The notes under the pieces are model-generated. The model did no database searches and was not told the DNA's origin. It saw nothing but the letters and a program-made list of their open reading frames with translations. A stretch of 64,000 nucleotides of DNA from Ruminiclostridium cellobioparum subsp. termitidis CT1112 (GTDB lineage: Bacteria > Bacillota > Clostridia > Acetivibrionales > DSM-1351), in NCBI RefSeq assembly GCF_000350485.1, contig NZ_AORV01000042.1, positions 1-64,000 on the forward strand, written 5' to 3'. Shown here one piece after another: positions 1 to 9,156 of this stretch. Each line of letters opens with the position of its first letter. Positions within the stretch are counted from its first letter, which is position 1. The translations under genes and the position numbers were made by a program.

Positions 1-19
1 CGTTATTATATGAAATCAT
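1..19 (-). CDS. Start of the next flagellar-operon gene (cut by window edge)
   Basis: Only six codons and one base are inside the window (M-I-S-Y-N-N). The start is convincing because an AGGAGGTG ribosome-binding site lies five bases before the ATG. In clostridial flagellar operons the gene after fliJ and the motE/ylxF gene is usually fliK, the hook-length control protein. That identity is inferred from position only. Confidence 0.5.
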
Positions 20-100
20 TTTTTCACCTCCTTTCAATGCATTTTTCTTCTATATAATAGGAGCAGGCTGCCGCCTTACCCTCTATTAACCTTGTAAGCG

Positions 101-967
101 TTATTTCTGCTGGCTGGAAGTTCCCACATTATAGACCTTTGCCAACTCTTCGGTCACCTTTGCAGCAAAATCCGGAGTCATTTCAGTCAAAATTTCGGCT
201 GTTGTCTCCTTTTTGAGATTTTTCATTATCTCAATTATCAAAGACATCTTTCCTGTTCCCATCTGTTCCATAACTCCAGCTACAGCCGATGCATCCATAT
301 TTTCATAAATAGATACATATTTCTTCACTTCATCGTTCATTTTCTGATCCTTGAGCACCTTTTCATATAAATCGGCAGCTACCTTGGGATCAATCTTGTC
401 AAAGTAATCCTTATATGCTTTCGGATCTCCTTTAGCTATAACGGCCGACATCTCATCGTAGTCTTTCTTTAATGCTTCATACTCGGCGGCCTGTTTCTGC
501 TGGGCTGCTTCAGCTGTCTGTCTCTGCTGCTGCAGAAGTGATGAATCGGTGTCCTTTGCGGATAGCTGGCTGCTCAGTTTTTCAACCTGGCCATTCAGTT
601 CATCCACCTGCTTTTCAAGTGCTGATTTATCAGCTCTTACCTGGGTATATTTCTGTCTTACCTGCTCTTCAGTCATATTTTTTTCGTCTTCAGGTTCCGG
701 CTTGTCCGGAAGCGCCAAATTCATTACCGGTATCTTTTGTATGGTATCTCTCATATTGTCGGCAATCCCGTTAACATTGTTCTTAATGGCAAAAAAGAAT
801 GCGCCTCCCACAATCAAAAAAACAAGTAATAAAGCTGCCACAATGGATAAAACATAAAACAGAATACTGTTCTTCTGAGGACCTTCCTTATCAGTAACCG
901 GCTTTTTATTTAATTTTTTTGAACTTTCTTCAACTTCCGGTATTTCGGCATTTTTTTTATCGGGCAT
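101..967 (-). CDS. MotE/YlxF-type flagellar protein with MgtE-N-like domain
   Basis: This 288-residue membrane-anchored protein has a charged cytoplasmic N-terminus, one transmembrane segment at about residues 34-61, a Gln/Glu/Lys-rich coiled coil at about 98-170, and a C-terminal helical domain at about 180-280 resembling the MgtE N-terminal domain. In other bacteria proteins of this architecture next to fliJ (MotE, YlxF) chaperone or stabilise the stator protein MotB. Its start codon lies inside the end of fliJ (11-base overlap), so the two are probably translationally coupled. An AGGAGA sequence precedes the ATG. The family assignment rests on architecture and position; the stator role is inferred from relatives. 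Confidence 0.75.
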   Translation of the reverse strand: MPDKKNAEIPEVEESSKKLNKKPVTDKEGPQKNSILFYVLSIVAALLLVFLIVGGAFFFAIKNNVNGIADNMRDTIQKIPVMNLALPDKPEPEDEKNMTEEQVRQKYTQVRADKSALEKQVDELNGQVEKLSSQLSAKDTDSSLLQQQRQTAEAAQQKQAAEYEALKKDYDEMSAVIAKGDPKAYKDYFDKIDPKVAADLYEKVLKDQKMNDEVKKYVSIYENMDASAVAGVMEQMGTGKMSLIIEIMKNLKKETTAEILTEMTPDFAAKVTEELAKVYNVGTSSQQK

Positions 968-1418
968 TTTTCTCTCCTGAACCGTCTTTGAATTTATAGC
1001 TGTTTAATTCATCTATTAAAAGCTGTTCTGATTTATTTTCTTCTTTTAAATATTCCTCATATTTTTTTTCTTTCAGTTTCTCTATGATTTTGCGTTCCTG
1101 CATTGCCTTGATGAGAGCTCCTCTATTTATATCGACATCATTTTGTGCATTATTTACATTTTCTTTCTGTGATACAATCTTATTTTTCATCAAAGCAAAG
1201 AAACCGTTATAATTCTTCACCTGGTATACGGGAATCCCCTGATCAACTGCCGAAGAAAGACTAGTCATTGATGCTTCTTTAATATCCTCCAGTTCATTCA
1301 GGCATTCCCTCTGGTACTCCAGTTCTCTTGCGGCCCGGGCAAGGTTGTTTTTTGCATTGTCTTCAATTTGAGTTCTGAGTTTAAGCACTGATTCAAGTCT
1401 GAAACCAAATTTCTGCAC
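957..1418 (-). CDS. fliJ: Flagellar export chaperone FliJ
   Basis: FliJ is the small coiled-coil stalk protein of the flagellar type III export apparatus. It sits inside the FliI ATPase ring and recycles export chaperones. The protein is almost entirely charged helix with the typical N-terminus (MQKFGFRLESVLKLR). I place the start at a GTG at 1418, because a GGGAGGTG ribosome-binding site lies seven bases upstream; the longer open frame to 1457 would begin before that site. This gives about 153 residues, normal for FliJ. It follows fliI by about 70 bases and overlaps the motE-like gene. Confidence 0.85.
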   Translation of the reverse strand: MQKFGFRLESVLKLRTQIEDNAKNNLARAARELEYQRECLNELEDIKEASMTSLSSAVDQGIPVYQVKNYNGFFALMKNKIVSQKENVNNAQNDVDINRGALIKAMQERKIIEKLKEKKYEEYLKEENKSEQLLIDELNSYKFKDGSGEKNAR

Positions 1419-1487
1419 TCCCACACCTCCCGGCAATTCCGCTCTTCTAAATTCCAAGCTTTAATATACAGCAGATATTGTTTGTGA

Positions 1488-2792
1488 TCACTTAAGCAGA
1501 TTCAATATATTTTCATGTACTTCATCAAAGGACACCTTGTGATCTGTTTCCTGCTGCAAAAAAGCAGTTATATCATCAATACATTCTATGGCATAGTCAA
1601 TCTTGTCATTGCTGCCTTTTACATAGGCTCCGATGTTTATGAGATCTTCCGCATCCTTGTGGATGGCCATGGTCTTTTTTATATCCGAAGCACTTTTTTT
1701 ATGCTCTTTATCGATAATATCACCCATTACCCTGCTGACGCTGGCCAGCACATCTATTGAAGGATAGTGATTTTTATTGGCAAGGGCTCTCGACAGCACA
1801 ATGTGACCGTCCAATATTCCCCTTGCTGTATCTGTAACCGGCTCTGTCATATCATCACCGTCAACCAGAACGGTATACAGGCCGGTAATGGAACCCTTCT
1901 CATCAGTTCCCGCTCTCTCCAGCAGTTTGGGGAAAACTGAAAATACCGATGGAGTATACCCACGCGACACAGGAGGTTCTCCTATGGAAAGCCCGACTTC
2001 CCTCTGGGCCATTGCATATCTGGTCAGGGAATCCATCAGGAGCAGTACATCCTTTCCCCTGTCCCTGAAATATTCGGCTATGGCCGTGGCAACCATTGCG
2101 CCTTTCAGTCTTATGAGTGCAGGCTGATCGGAGGTTGCAACCACTACTACAGATCTTGCCAAACCTTCTTCAGTCAGATCTCTTTCTATAAATTCCCGGA
2201 CTTCTCTTCCTCGTTCCCCTATAAGTGCGATTACATTGATATCGGCTTTGGTATTACGTGCTATCATACCCATCAGAGTACTTTTACCGACGCCGCTGCC
2301 TGCGAAAATCCCCACTCTCTGACCCTTGCCGATTGTAAGGAGTCCATCTATCGCTCTGACCCCTAAAGGCAAAGGTTCGGTTATTCTCTTCCTTGTCATG
2401 GGATTCGGAGGCTTATTGTCGGTCCTGTAAAAATTTTTGGTGTTCACAGGGCCCTTATCATCCATAGGTCTGCCAAGCCCGTCCAGAACTCTGCCTATAA
2501 GTTCTTCTCCAACTGCTACCTTCAGGATGTCACCATTTGCGGTAACTGTACATCCGGGGCTTATTCCCGTCATGTCCCCCAGTGGCATGAGAAGTACCTT
2601 TTCCTCCTTAAACCCTACTACTTCCGCCTTAAGCGGTCCGCCCTTCGACACGTGTATATGGCATAAATCGCCGATACTGGCCTGGGGACCATCAGCCTCT
2701 ATAGTAAGACCTACAACCTTTGATACTTTACCTATATAGTCAATATAATCTTTAGTCTCTAACGCATCTCGGTACTTTTTAAGGTCTATCAC
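1488..2792 (-). CDS. fliI: Flagellum-specific export ATPase FliI
   Basis: FliI is the hexameric ATPase of the flagellar type III export gate, related to the F1 ATPase beta subunit, and acts on the cytoplasmic face of the basal body. At 434 residues it is full length. Visible features are the N-terminal beta-barrel region, the P-loop GSGVGKST at about residues 165-172, the Walker B stretch DVLLLMDSLTRYA near 250, and the family motif GEPPVSRGYTPSVF. It lies between fliH and fliJ, its physical partners. Assignment to FliI rather than a virulence-type ATPase rests on the complete flagellar operon around it. Confidence 0.96.
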   Translation of the reverse strand: MIDLKKYRDALETKDYIDYIGKVSKVVGLTIEADGPQASIGDLCHIHVSKGGPLKAEVVGFKEEKVLLMPLGDMTGISPGCTVTANGDILKVAVGEELIGRVLDGLGRPMDDKGPVNTKNFYRTDNKPPNPMTRKRITEPLPLGVRAIDGLLTIGKGQRVGIFAGSGVGKSTLMGMIARNTKADINVIALIGERGREVREFIERDLTEEGLARSVVVVATSDQPALIRLKGAMVATAIAEYFRDRGKDVLLLMDSLTRYAMAQREVGLSIGEPPVSRGYTPSVFSVFPKLLERAGTDEKGSITGLYTVLVDGDDMTEPVTDTARGILDGHIVLSRALANKNHYPSIDVLASVSRVMGDIIDKEHKKSASDIKKTMAIHKDAEDLINIGAYVKGSNDKIDYAIECIDDITAFLQQETDHKVSFDEVHENILNLLK

Positions 2793-2853
2793 TATAATCG
2801 TGACCTCCCGGACAAAAGTTTAGTAAATAGTTCAAGGTACACATATGCGTACC

Positions 2854-3636
2854 TTAACCGATTTTTTCTTCCAGCAGCTCTTCAAAATCATCAACAATTT
2901 TCTCAAATTTTGTATCGGCGCCGGCATCTATGCTTCCAAAAGGTGTTTCTATGACACAGCCGCCTTCCTTTAAGGACAGATCTTTTTTTATCTCAATTTC
3001 TTCAGATCTCTGAAGCATGTTGGCAAGCTGCTCCTTATTTTCATCGACATAATCAAAGTCCTGCTCGGATAACTTAAGCATGGCCTTATGATCCTTTGAA
3101 CACTTTTCAAAGGCCTCCTTCACCAGCAGCAGGATATTTTCCTTACATTGAAGTTCTTTGCTTATGACTTTTCTGGCAATATCAATGATTGTATTGACCG
3201 CATCTGACTCCAACGAATCCAATACCTGTCTGTATTCCATTCCTGCCTGCTCTTTTATTTCCCTTGCCTCCCGGAGCAAGCCCTCATACTCTTCCTGAGC
3301 CTGGGCAATGCCGGCATTATAACCTTCTTCTCCGGCCTCCTGTAATGCCTTATCCCTTAATTCCTGCACTTCAACCGAAGCTTTTGATATAATATCCTTA
3401 GCCTCCAGAAGTGCTTCCTTTATTATGTAATCTGCTTCGATTTTTGCTTTATTTAAGATTTCTTCTCCCATAGCCTGGTAATCCACTTTCGGAAGCTCTT
3501 CCTGCCGTGCCGGACCGATCTCCCTGCCGGGATTATTTACCCGTAAAACCGGAGGCTGATAGGTTACAGGTGATTTTACTAAAAATGGGATTCCCAAATT
3601 AACCTGATTATTTTTAAATATCTTGTTATTAGACAA
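2854..3636 (-). CDS. fliH: Flagellar assembly protein FliH
   Basis: FliH regulates FliI and anchors the ATPase complex to the C-ring. This 260-residue protein has a proline-containing N-terminus, a long Ala/Glu-rich helical region at about 55-150, and a C-terminal domain like that of FliH and the V/F-ATPase E/delta subunits, ending in the conserved 'GGCVIETPFGSIDAG' stretch. Its first codons overlap the end of fliG by eight bases, which suggests translational coupling. Sequence identity in this family is always low, so the call rests on both architecture and position. Confidence 0.9.
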   Translation of the reverse strand: MSNNKIFKNNQVNLGIPFLVKSPVTYQPPVLRVNNPGREIGPARQEELPKVDYQAMGEEILNKAKIEADYIIKEALLEAKDIISKASVEVQELRDKALQEAGEEGYNAGIAQAQEEYEGLLREAREIKEQAGMEYRQVLDSLESDAVNTIIDIARKVISKELQCKENILLLVKEAFEKCSKDHKAMLKLSEQDFDYVDENKEQLANMLQRSEEIEIKKDLSLKEGGCVIETPFGSIDAGADTKFEKIVDDFEELLEEKIG

Positions 3637-4657
3637 TTATTTCATCTCCTCCGCCTCTGGAAATAACTATCTCACCTGCATCCTCTAACTTACGGATGAT
3701 ATTGACAATCTTCTGCTGCGCTTCTTCAACATCCTTAAGTCTAACAGGTCCCATAAATTCAAGGTCTTCCCTTATCATTTCACTCAAGCGCTTGGACATA
3801 TTTGCAAATATAAGCTTCTGCACATCGTCGGTGGCACCCTTGAGAGCAACTGCAAGCTGATTGTTGTCAACTTCTCTGAGAAATCTCTGAATTGATCTGC
3901 CATCCAAGGTGAGTATATCTTCGAATACAAACATACGTCTTTTAATTTCTTCGGCCAGATCTGTATCTTCAATTTCAAGAGTTTCCATAATAAACTTTTC
4001 AGTACCCCTGTCAACAGAGTTCAATATGTCGACTATGGATTGAACACCGCCGGCAGCTGTATAATCTTCGGTTACAAGTGAAGACAGCTTCTTTTCAAGT
4101 ATTCGTTCCACTTCCTTTATTACATCAGGTGAGGTTCTGTCCATTGTTGCGACTCTTCTGGCAACATCGGCCTGCTTGTCCTGCGGTAAGGCCGAAAGGA
4201 CAACGGATGCCTGGTGCGGCTTTAAATATGCCAATATCAGCGCAATTGTCTGCGGGTGCTCACCCTGAATAAAGTTTAAAAGCTGGGATGGGTCGGTTTT
4301 TCTTACAAAATCAAAAGGCCGGACCTGTAAGGAAACAGTGAGTTTATTTATAATATCAACAGCTTTCTGAGTACCCAACGCCTTTTCAAGTATATCCTTT
4401 GCGTAGCCGATACCACCTTCGGCAATATACTCCTGAGCAAGGCATATCTGGTAGAATTCATCCAGAATCCTTTCTTTTTCATCAGGAGTTACCGCACGTA
4501 TATTGGCTATTTCCAGTGTAAGCTGCTCTATTTCGTCTTCCTTTAAGTGTTTAAATATCTCGGCAGACTTTTCAGGTCCTAACGAAATCAGCAGCATGGC
4601 CGCTTTTTCCTTGCCGGTATATTCTGTCTTGGTGCTATTTCTCGTCAAGTTTTCCAC
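3629..4657 (-). CDS. fliG: Flagellar motor switch protein FliG
   Basis: FliG forms the upper C-ring, binds the FliF MS-ring through its N-terminal domain, and takes torque from the MotA stator through its charged C-terminal domain. All three domains are visible in 342 residues: the N-terminal region (GKEKAAMLLISLG), the middle domain with the EHPQTIALILAYL signature near residue 133, and the C-terminal helix ending 'MGPVRLKDVEEAQ'. The frame opens with GTG at 4657; a TTG three codons later is an alternative because the GGGGTGG ribosome-binding sequence is very close. It lies directly after fliF. Confidence 0.96.
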   Translation of the reverse strand: MENLTRNSTKTEYTGKEKAAMLLISLGPEKSAEIFKHLKEDEIEQLTLEIANIRAVTPDEKERILDEFYQICLAQEYIAEGGIGYAKDILEKALGTQKAVDIINKLTVSLQVRPFDFVRKTDPSQLLNFIQGEHPQTIALILAYLKPHQASVVLSALPQDKQADVARRVATMDRTSPDVIKEVERILEKKLSSLVTEDYTAAGGVQSIVDILNSVDRGTEKFIMETLEIEDTDLAEEIKRRMFVFEDILTLDGRSIQRFLREVDNNQLAVALKGATDDVQKLIFANMSKRLSEMIREDLEFMGPVRLKDVEEAQQKIVNIIRKLEDAGEIVISRGGGDEIIV

Positions 4658-4677
4658 CCCACAAATAATAGACTCAA

Positions 4678-6267
4678 TTATTCATAATCATCAGTTAACC
4701 AATTGCGGAGTAATTGAGCAACCGCATCAGGTTTTTGCTTGACAAATTTCTCAAGCTGCTTCTTAACTTCCGATCTTTCTTCTATATCAATCTCAGGAAT
4801 AGGCTCCTGCTTAACTTCCACATTATACTTTGACGGAATTACTATTTCTTCTGCACCTGCAAGTAAAGGTTCGAGTTCCTGCTTCTTTGCTTTCCTTGGC
4901 AAGGCTACAATTACAAGCGCTATCAGCATCAGTATCAGGAGTGCCGGTAATCCATATGTAGAAAGTAAAACCTGTATGGTTTCTGCCATAGTAGGTGTTT
5001 CCTGAACAGGCGCTGCAACCTTAAGCTTTGTAACTGCCAGATTTTCCACCGGAATTCCAGTCGCTTTACTTGCCAGATCCTTTACCTGGGTGATCAAATC
5101 ATCAGTCAACTTTGAATCATCGGGAACGCGACTTCCATACAATAACGTAATAGCAGCAGTTGTCCTCTCCGGAATAACCTCTCCCAGAGATTTCTCAATT
5201 TGCTTTGAAGTCTCATTATATGCCCAGTTTTCAGTTGTATCGGATTTTTTGTATGATTTTGAATCAGAAGAACCCATAGGATATGAAGGGGTCGTGCCGG
5301 GATTTGAATTAACTCCTGCAGCAGTATCGGTGGAATCACCGTTCTTCAGATCTTCCTTTACCTCTTTCCTGCTGACTATAGCACCGGTTTCCATTCCATC
5401 AGGATTTGAAATTTCTTTTGAAGATTGGGATAATGTATCGAAATCCAGAACAGGATTTACTACAACCTTGGCTGCATCAAAACTGTCAAACTGATCATTC
5501 AATACTTCTCTAAGATTTTTTTCAAGATCGCTTTTTACTTTCTTTTTCATGTCATACTGTGTTGATGTTTTCTGCATGCCGGTTTCATCCTGCTCTATAC
5601 TGAGAGGATTTCCATCCTGATCCACAATAGTGACATTTTCAATATCAAGGCCTTCTACACTGCTGGCAACCACCTTCACCATACTTTCTGCCTGTTTAGG
5701 TGTTATGTCACCAATTTTCGTAATTACTACAGAGGCTTTGACGTTTTTAGTGTCTGTATCATCAATAAAAAGCGTTTTTTCAGGTTTTGTGATTGTAACA
5801 CTTGCGTCTTTAACATTTTGAAAAAGCTTTAACTGTCTGGCAATATCGGATTCATCAAGCTGCTGCCATATATGCTTTTTGTCACTTTCAGTAGTGTTGA
5901 TTTTTATACTGCTCAAGGCATCGGCAAAAGTAAGACCATTTTTGGGGTATCCGGCTGAAACCAATTCAAAGTGAGCTGTATCACTATCTTTCATATTAAC
6001 TATTATTCCGGATTTATCATCTGTCAGCTTGTATGATATACCTTTTTCAGTCAGAATTTTTTGCATTTCCGCGACATCAGCAGGTTCGGCATTATTTATG
6101 ACAGTTGTATAAGACGGTCTTGTAAGTAAGAACAGTCCTAATCCAACCGCAACAACGACTATTCCTGATGTGATATAGATTCTGATTTTTTGTGACTTAT
6201 CTAAGCCTTTCCAAAATTCCTGAATCGGCTTTAATATTCGAGATAAAAATTCTGGCAAATCTACCAC
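4678..6267 (-). CDS. fliF: Flagellar MS-ring protein FliF
   Basis: FliF builds the membrane-supramembrane ring on which the flagellar basal body and export gate assemble. It is 529 residues with two transmembrane segments, at about 28-48 and 433-455, flanking the large extracytoplasmic region. That region contains the YscJ/FliF-like ring-building domains (for example the DESDIARQLKLFQNVKDASV stretch) and a Ser/Thr/Asp-rich loop. The cytoplasmic tail after the second membrane segment is the FliG-binding part. It is followed at once by fliG, as in almost all flagellar operons. Confidence 0.96.
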   Translation of the reverse strand: MVDLPEFLSRILKPIQEFWKGLDKSQKIRIYITSGIVVVAVGLGLFLLTRPSYTTVINNAEPADVAEMQKILTEKGISYKLTDDKSGIIVNMKDSDTAHFELVSAGYPKNGLTFADALSSIKINTTESDKKHIWQQLDESDIARQLKLFQNVKDASVTITKPEKTLFIDDTDTKNVKASVVITKIGDITPKQAESMVKVVASSVEGLDIENVTIVDQDGNPLSIEQDETGMQKTSTQYDMKKKVKSDLEKNLREVLNDQFDSFDAAKVVVNPVLDFDTLSQSSKEISNPDGMETGAIVSRKEVKEDLKNGDSTDTAAGVNSNPGTTPSYPMGSSDSKSYKKSDTTENWAYNETSKQIEKSLGEVIPERTTAAITLLYGSRVPDDSKLTDDLITQVKDLASKATGIPVENLAVTKLKVAAPVQETPTMAETIQVLLSTYGLPALLILMLIALVIVALPRKAKKQELEPLLAGAEEIVIPSKYNVEVKQEPIPEIDIEERSEVKKQLEKFVKQKPDAVAQLLRNWLTDDYE

Positions 6268-6342
6268 CTCGATTTATAGTTATTTTGTCTTTTGTACTGG
6301 CTCTGATGCCCAATAACATATTGAATAAACGTATTAAGTAAA

Positions 6343-6651
6343 CTAAATTTGCATTCTCATTATTTCTGAATAAGCATCAAGTATTTTATTCCTGATCTGC
6401 ATTGTAAACTGCAATGCAACACTGGCCTTTTCACCGGCAAGGAGCACTTCGGGAATATTATCCGTTTTGCCGAGAGCAAAGTCCTCTTTTAACTGGTCTG
6501 AATTGTTCTCCAGATCGGTTACTTTCATAAGGGCGGAGTTCAGATATTCACCAAAGCTTATACCGGGAGCTTTACTCTCCTCATTTATATTGCTCAGCCC
6601 TACGCTATCAGGGATTAATTGCTTAACTTCCGAAATACTGTTAACTGACAT
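6343..6651 (-). CDS. fliE: Flagellar hook-basal body protein FliE
   Basis: FliE links the MS-ring to the proximal rod. This 102-residue protein has the typical conserved C-terminal half, with the segment ASVALQFTMQIRNKILDAYSEI ending in the characteristic 'MRMQI'. It sits between flgC and fliF, the standard order in Firmicutes. The window contains the whole early rod/MS-ring block (flgB, flgC, fliE, fliF) in the expected order. Confidence 0.95.
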   Translation of the reverse strand: MSVNSISEVKQLIPDSVGLSNINEESKAPGISFGEYLNSALMKVTDLENNSDQLKEDFALGKTDNIPEVLLAGEKASVALQFTMQIRNKILDAYSEIMRMQI

Positions 6652-6665
6652 ATGTATCCTCCGAA

Positions 6666-7109
6666 TTATTTACCAATTTCCAGAGCTTTCAGTGCCATGG
6701 ATTTAGTTGCATTTATTGAAGTAACATTAGCTTCATAGGAACGTGTAGCTGAAATCATATTTACCATTTCTGTGACTATATCAACATTCGGCATGCTTAC
6801 ATAACCATCTTTATCTGCATCGGGATGACCGGGATCATACACCTTTTTAAAATCGGTAGGGTCTTCAATTATCTTGCTGACACGTACGCCCTGTCCGTCG
6901 GTCAGATTGCTGCTGGCATTGGAGAGTATTGAGGAAAAGGAATCTTCTCCTGTACGCTCCTCAAATATGACTTCTCTTCTTCTATAGGGTGAACCATCCT
7001 TTGTTCTGGTAGTATTGATGTTTGCAATATTTTGAGATATTGTGTCCATTCTGAGTCTCTGGGCTGTCAGGCCCGAAGCACCGATATCAAGCGAAGTAAA
7101 AAAACCCAT
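6666..7109 (-). CDS. flgC: Flagellar basal-body rod protein FlgC
   Basis: FlgC is a proximal rod subunit exported through the flagellar secretion system. The 147-residue protein has the N-terminal rod signature (LDIGASGLTAQRLRMDTISQN, followed by IAN) and the C-terminal signature (EMVNMISATRSYEANV). These two helical termini pair to form the rod coiled coil. It begins two bases after the flgB stop codon, which indicates co-translation. Confidence 0.96.
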   Translation of the reverse strand: MGFFTSLDIGASGLTAQRLRMDTISQNIANINTTRTKDGSPYRRREVIFEERTGEDSFSSILSNASSNLTDGQGVRVSKIIEDPTDFKKVYDPGHPDADKDGYVSMPNVDIVTEMVNMISATRSYEANVTSINATKSMALKALEIGK

Positions 7110-7111
7110 TT

Positions 7112-7525
7112 TTAACTTCTCCCTTCTGAAATAACACTCTTTATCCTGCTGTAACTGCCATTGATCATTTGAATAAGGGCATTGTATTTAATCTGATTTT
7201 TAGCCAGATTAGCCATCTCACTGTCTATATCAACATTGTTTCCATCAATCCTCATACTGGAATCGGAATTATCCTCAACCAGCGCCGGCTCAATTTTTTC
7301 AACATTGCCGCTGTTTATCGGAATATGTCTTTTATCGGTAAGATTGCCTTCCAGACTAGTCTTTCCCATTGAATCGTTAAGAAATTCTTCAAAAGCAATA
7401 TCCTTACGTTTATATTCAGGAGTGTCAACATTCGCCAAATTTTGCGATATAACATCATTTCTGGCCCAAGCTGCATTCAGCGATTTTTCCAAAACACTAC
7501 TTTTACCGTATAAATTTTGTATCAA
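7112..7525 (-). CDS. flgB: Flagellar basal-body rod protein FlgB
   Basis: FlgB is a proximal rod protein and the first gene of the flagellar operon here. It is 137 residues, with the rod motif 'NDVISQNLANVDTPEYKRKDI' split over residues about 22-42 and the C-terminal helix ending in the 'NALIQMINGSYSRIKSVI' segment. Translation probably begins at TTG 7525, eight bases after a GTGGGGGTG ribosome-binding sequence. A sigma-A-like promoter lies about 50 bases upstream. Confidence 0.95.
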   Translation of the reverse strand: MIQNLYGKSSVLEKSLNAAWARNDVISQNLANVDTPEYKRKDIAFEEFLNDSMGKTSLEGNLTDKRHIPINSGNVEKIEPALVEDNSDSSMRIDGNNVDIDSEMANLAKNQIKYNALIQMINGSYSRIKSVISEGRS

Positions 7526-7575
7526 CTCAAAAGCACCCCCACAAAAATATTACATAATCGAATATTATTAGATAA

Positions 7576-7604
7576 ATTCTAGCATATTAATTTTAAAAAG
7601 ACAA
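7576..7604 (-). promoter_or_regulatory. Predicted promoter of the flgB flagellar operon
   Basis: On the minus strand TTGTCT and TAGAAT are separated by 17 bases, and TG precedes the -10 box (extended -10). It is the only clear vegetative promoter between trmFO and flgB. No sigma-D/sigma-28 box was seen here, which fits an early-class flagellar operon. It is a pattern match only. Confidence 0.5.
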
Positions 7605-7640
7605 TAAATATAGATAGAATGTGACTTAATATAGGACTAA

Positions 7641-8963
7641 TTACTCAACCCAATTTTTAACATTTGCATATATATGGGATAAAATACTCAGTGATTTGAC
7701 AGCATTTTCTGCATTTCTTTTCCTTTTATCGCGGATATCCGAGCTTATATTACTAAATAAACCAAAATTTACATTCATTGGCTGGAAGTTTTTAATGCTC
7801 GGATCGGATATATAATTACTTAACGCACCGATTGCCGTATTGGATGGAAATTCCACCCTCTCCTTGTCCAATATCCGGGCAGCCGCATTTATTCCTGCCA
7901 AAAAACCCGAGGATGTGGATTCAATATATCCCTCCACTCCTGTTATCTGTCCTGCAAAATATACGGAATTGTTCTTTTTCAGATTATAGGTATTATCAAG
8001 AAGCTTTGGTGAATTTATATAAGTATTTCTGTGCATAACGCCATATCTGACGAATTCTGCCTTCTCAAGGCCCGGAATAAGACTGAATACTCTTTTTTGT
8101 TCGGGCCATTTTAAATGGGTTTGAAAACCTACAATATTATATAGAGTTCCGATTTTGTTATCCTGTCTCAATTGAACAACAGCATACGGCCTTATGTTTG
8201 TCCTGGTATCCATGAGCCCAACCGGCTTCAGCGGGCCGAAGCGCATGGTATCAGGTCCCCTTTGGGCCATACTTTCTATGGGCATGCAGCCTTCGAATAC
8301 CACGTTTTTTTCAAATTCCTTTATATCGGCAAGCTCGGCACTCACTAAAGCGTTGTAGAAGTTTTCATACTCTTCCCGGTTCATGGGACAGTTTATATAG
8401 TCCTCTGATCCACGTCCATACCTTGCAGCTTTAAAAGCCCTGTCCATATTTATTGAATCATATGAAACAATCGGTGCAGCGGCATCAAAAAAGTGCAGGT
8501 AATCCTCTCCCAGCATTTCCCGTATGGAATTGAACATTCCCTCGGAGGTCAGCGGCCCCGTCGCAATTATGGTGATGTTATCATCCGGGATACCTGTCTG
8601 CTCCCCGAAAATGATCTCGATATTGTCCATTTCCCTTATTGCTTTTGTAATATATTCTGCAAAGCCCTCACGGTCCACGGCAAGAGCTCCGCCTGCAGGT
8701 ACTCTTGTAGCATCGGCCGCCTTCAATATTAACGAGTCCATGGTTCTTAATTCTTCCTTTAACAGGCCAACCGCATTTTCAAGCTGATCCGACCGGAGCG
8801 AGTTGCTGCATACCAATTCCGCAAAATTCGGGGAATGGTGGGCAGGAGAATATTTTTGGGGCTTCATTTCATAGAGCTTAACAGGTATCCCCCGCTTTGC
8901 CAGCTGATAAGCAGCCTCACAACCTGCCAGACCCGCTCCTATCACATTAACTGTTTTGTTCAT
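7641..8963 (-). CDS. trmFO: tRNA (uracil-54-C5)-methyltransferase, folate/FAD-dependent (TrmFO)
   Basis: TrmFO makes the T-loop ribothymidine (m5U54) of tRNA using methylenetetrahydrofolate and FADH2, in place of the SAM enzyme TrmA. The 440-residue protein begins with the FAD dinucleotide-binding motif VIGAGLAGCEAAYQLAKRG, followed by the family block ELVCSNSLRSDQLENAVGLL, and contains the 'GQITGVEGYIESTSSG' motif near residue 340. It lies downstream of topA as in Bacillus. There, however, codV-clpQ-clpY-codY follow before flgB, and those genes are absent from this gap. Confidence 0.97.
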   Translation of the reverse strand: MNKTVNVIGAGLAGCEAAYQLAKRGIPVKLYEMKPQKYSPAHHSPNFAELVCSNSLRSDQLENAVGLLKEELRTMDSLILKAADATRVPAGGALAVDREGFAEYITKAIREMDNIEIIFGEQTGIPDDNITIIATGPLTSEGMFNSIREMLGEDYLHFFDAAAPIVSYDSINMDRAFKAARYGRGSEDYINCPMNREEYENFYNALVSAELADIKEFEKNVVFEGCMPIESMAQRGPDTMRFGPLKPVGLMDTRTNIRPYAVVQLRQDNKIGTLYNIVGFQTHLKWPEQKRVFSLIPGLEKAEFVRYGVMHRNTYINSPKLLDNTYNLKKNNSVYFAGQITGVEGYIESTSSGFLAGINAAARILDKERVEFPSNTAIGALSNYISDPSIKNFQPMNVNFGLFSNISSDIRDKRKRNAENAVKSLSILSHIYANVKNWVE

Positions 8964-9091
8964 ATACCCTCCGTATGATACATTACTTATTCAAATAATG
9001 TACTATCAATATTATAAAATATACATGTTATAAATAAATTAGCCTTATGTTAAAACCTTTATTAAAAATTTAATATTCCCATACACTAAAG

Positions 9092-9123
9092 AAACCGAAA
9101 GGCTTTTATGCACTTCCGGTTTT
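9092..9123 (-). terminator. Probable terminator after topA
   Basis: Between topA and trmFO the minus strand can pair AAACCG with CGGTTT, with partial extension inside, followed by a short T-containing run. It would end the topA transcript. The stem is moderate and the T tract weak. Confidence 0.45.
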
Positions 9124-9156
9124 ATTATATCATTTAGTTATCCTTTTGGACTGAAG

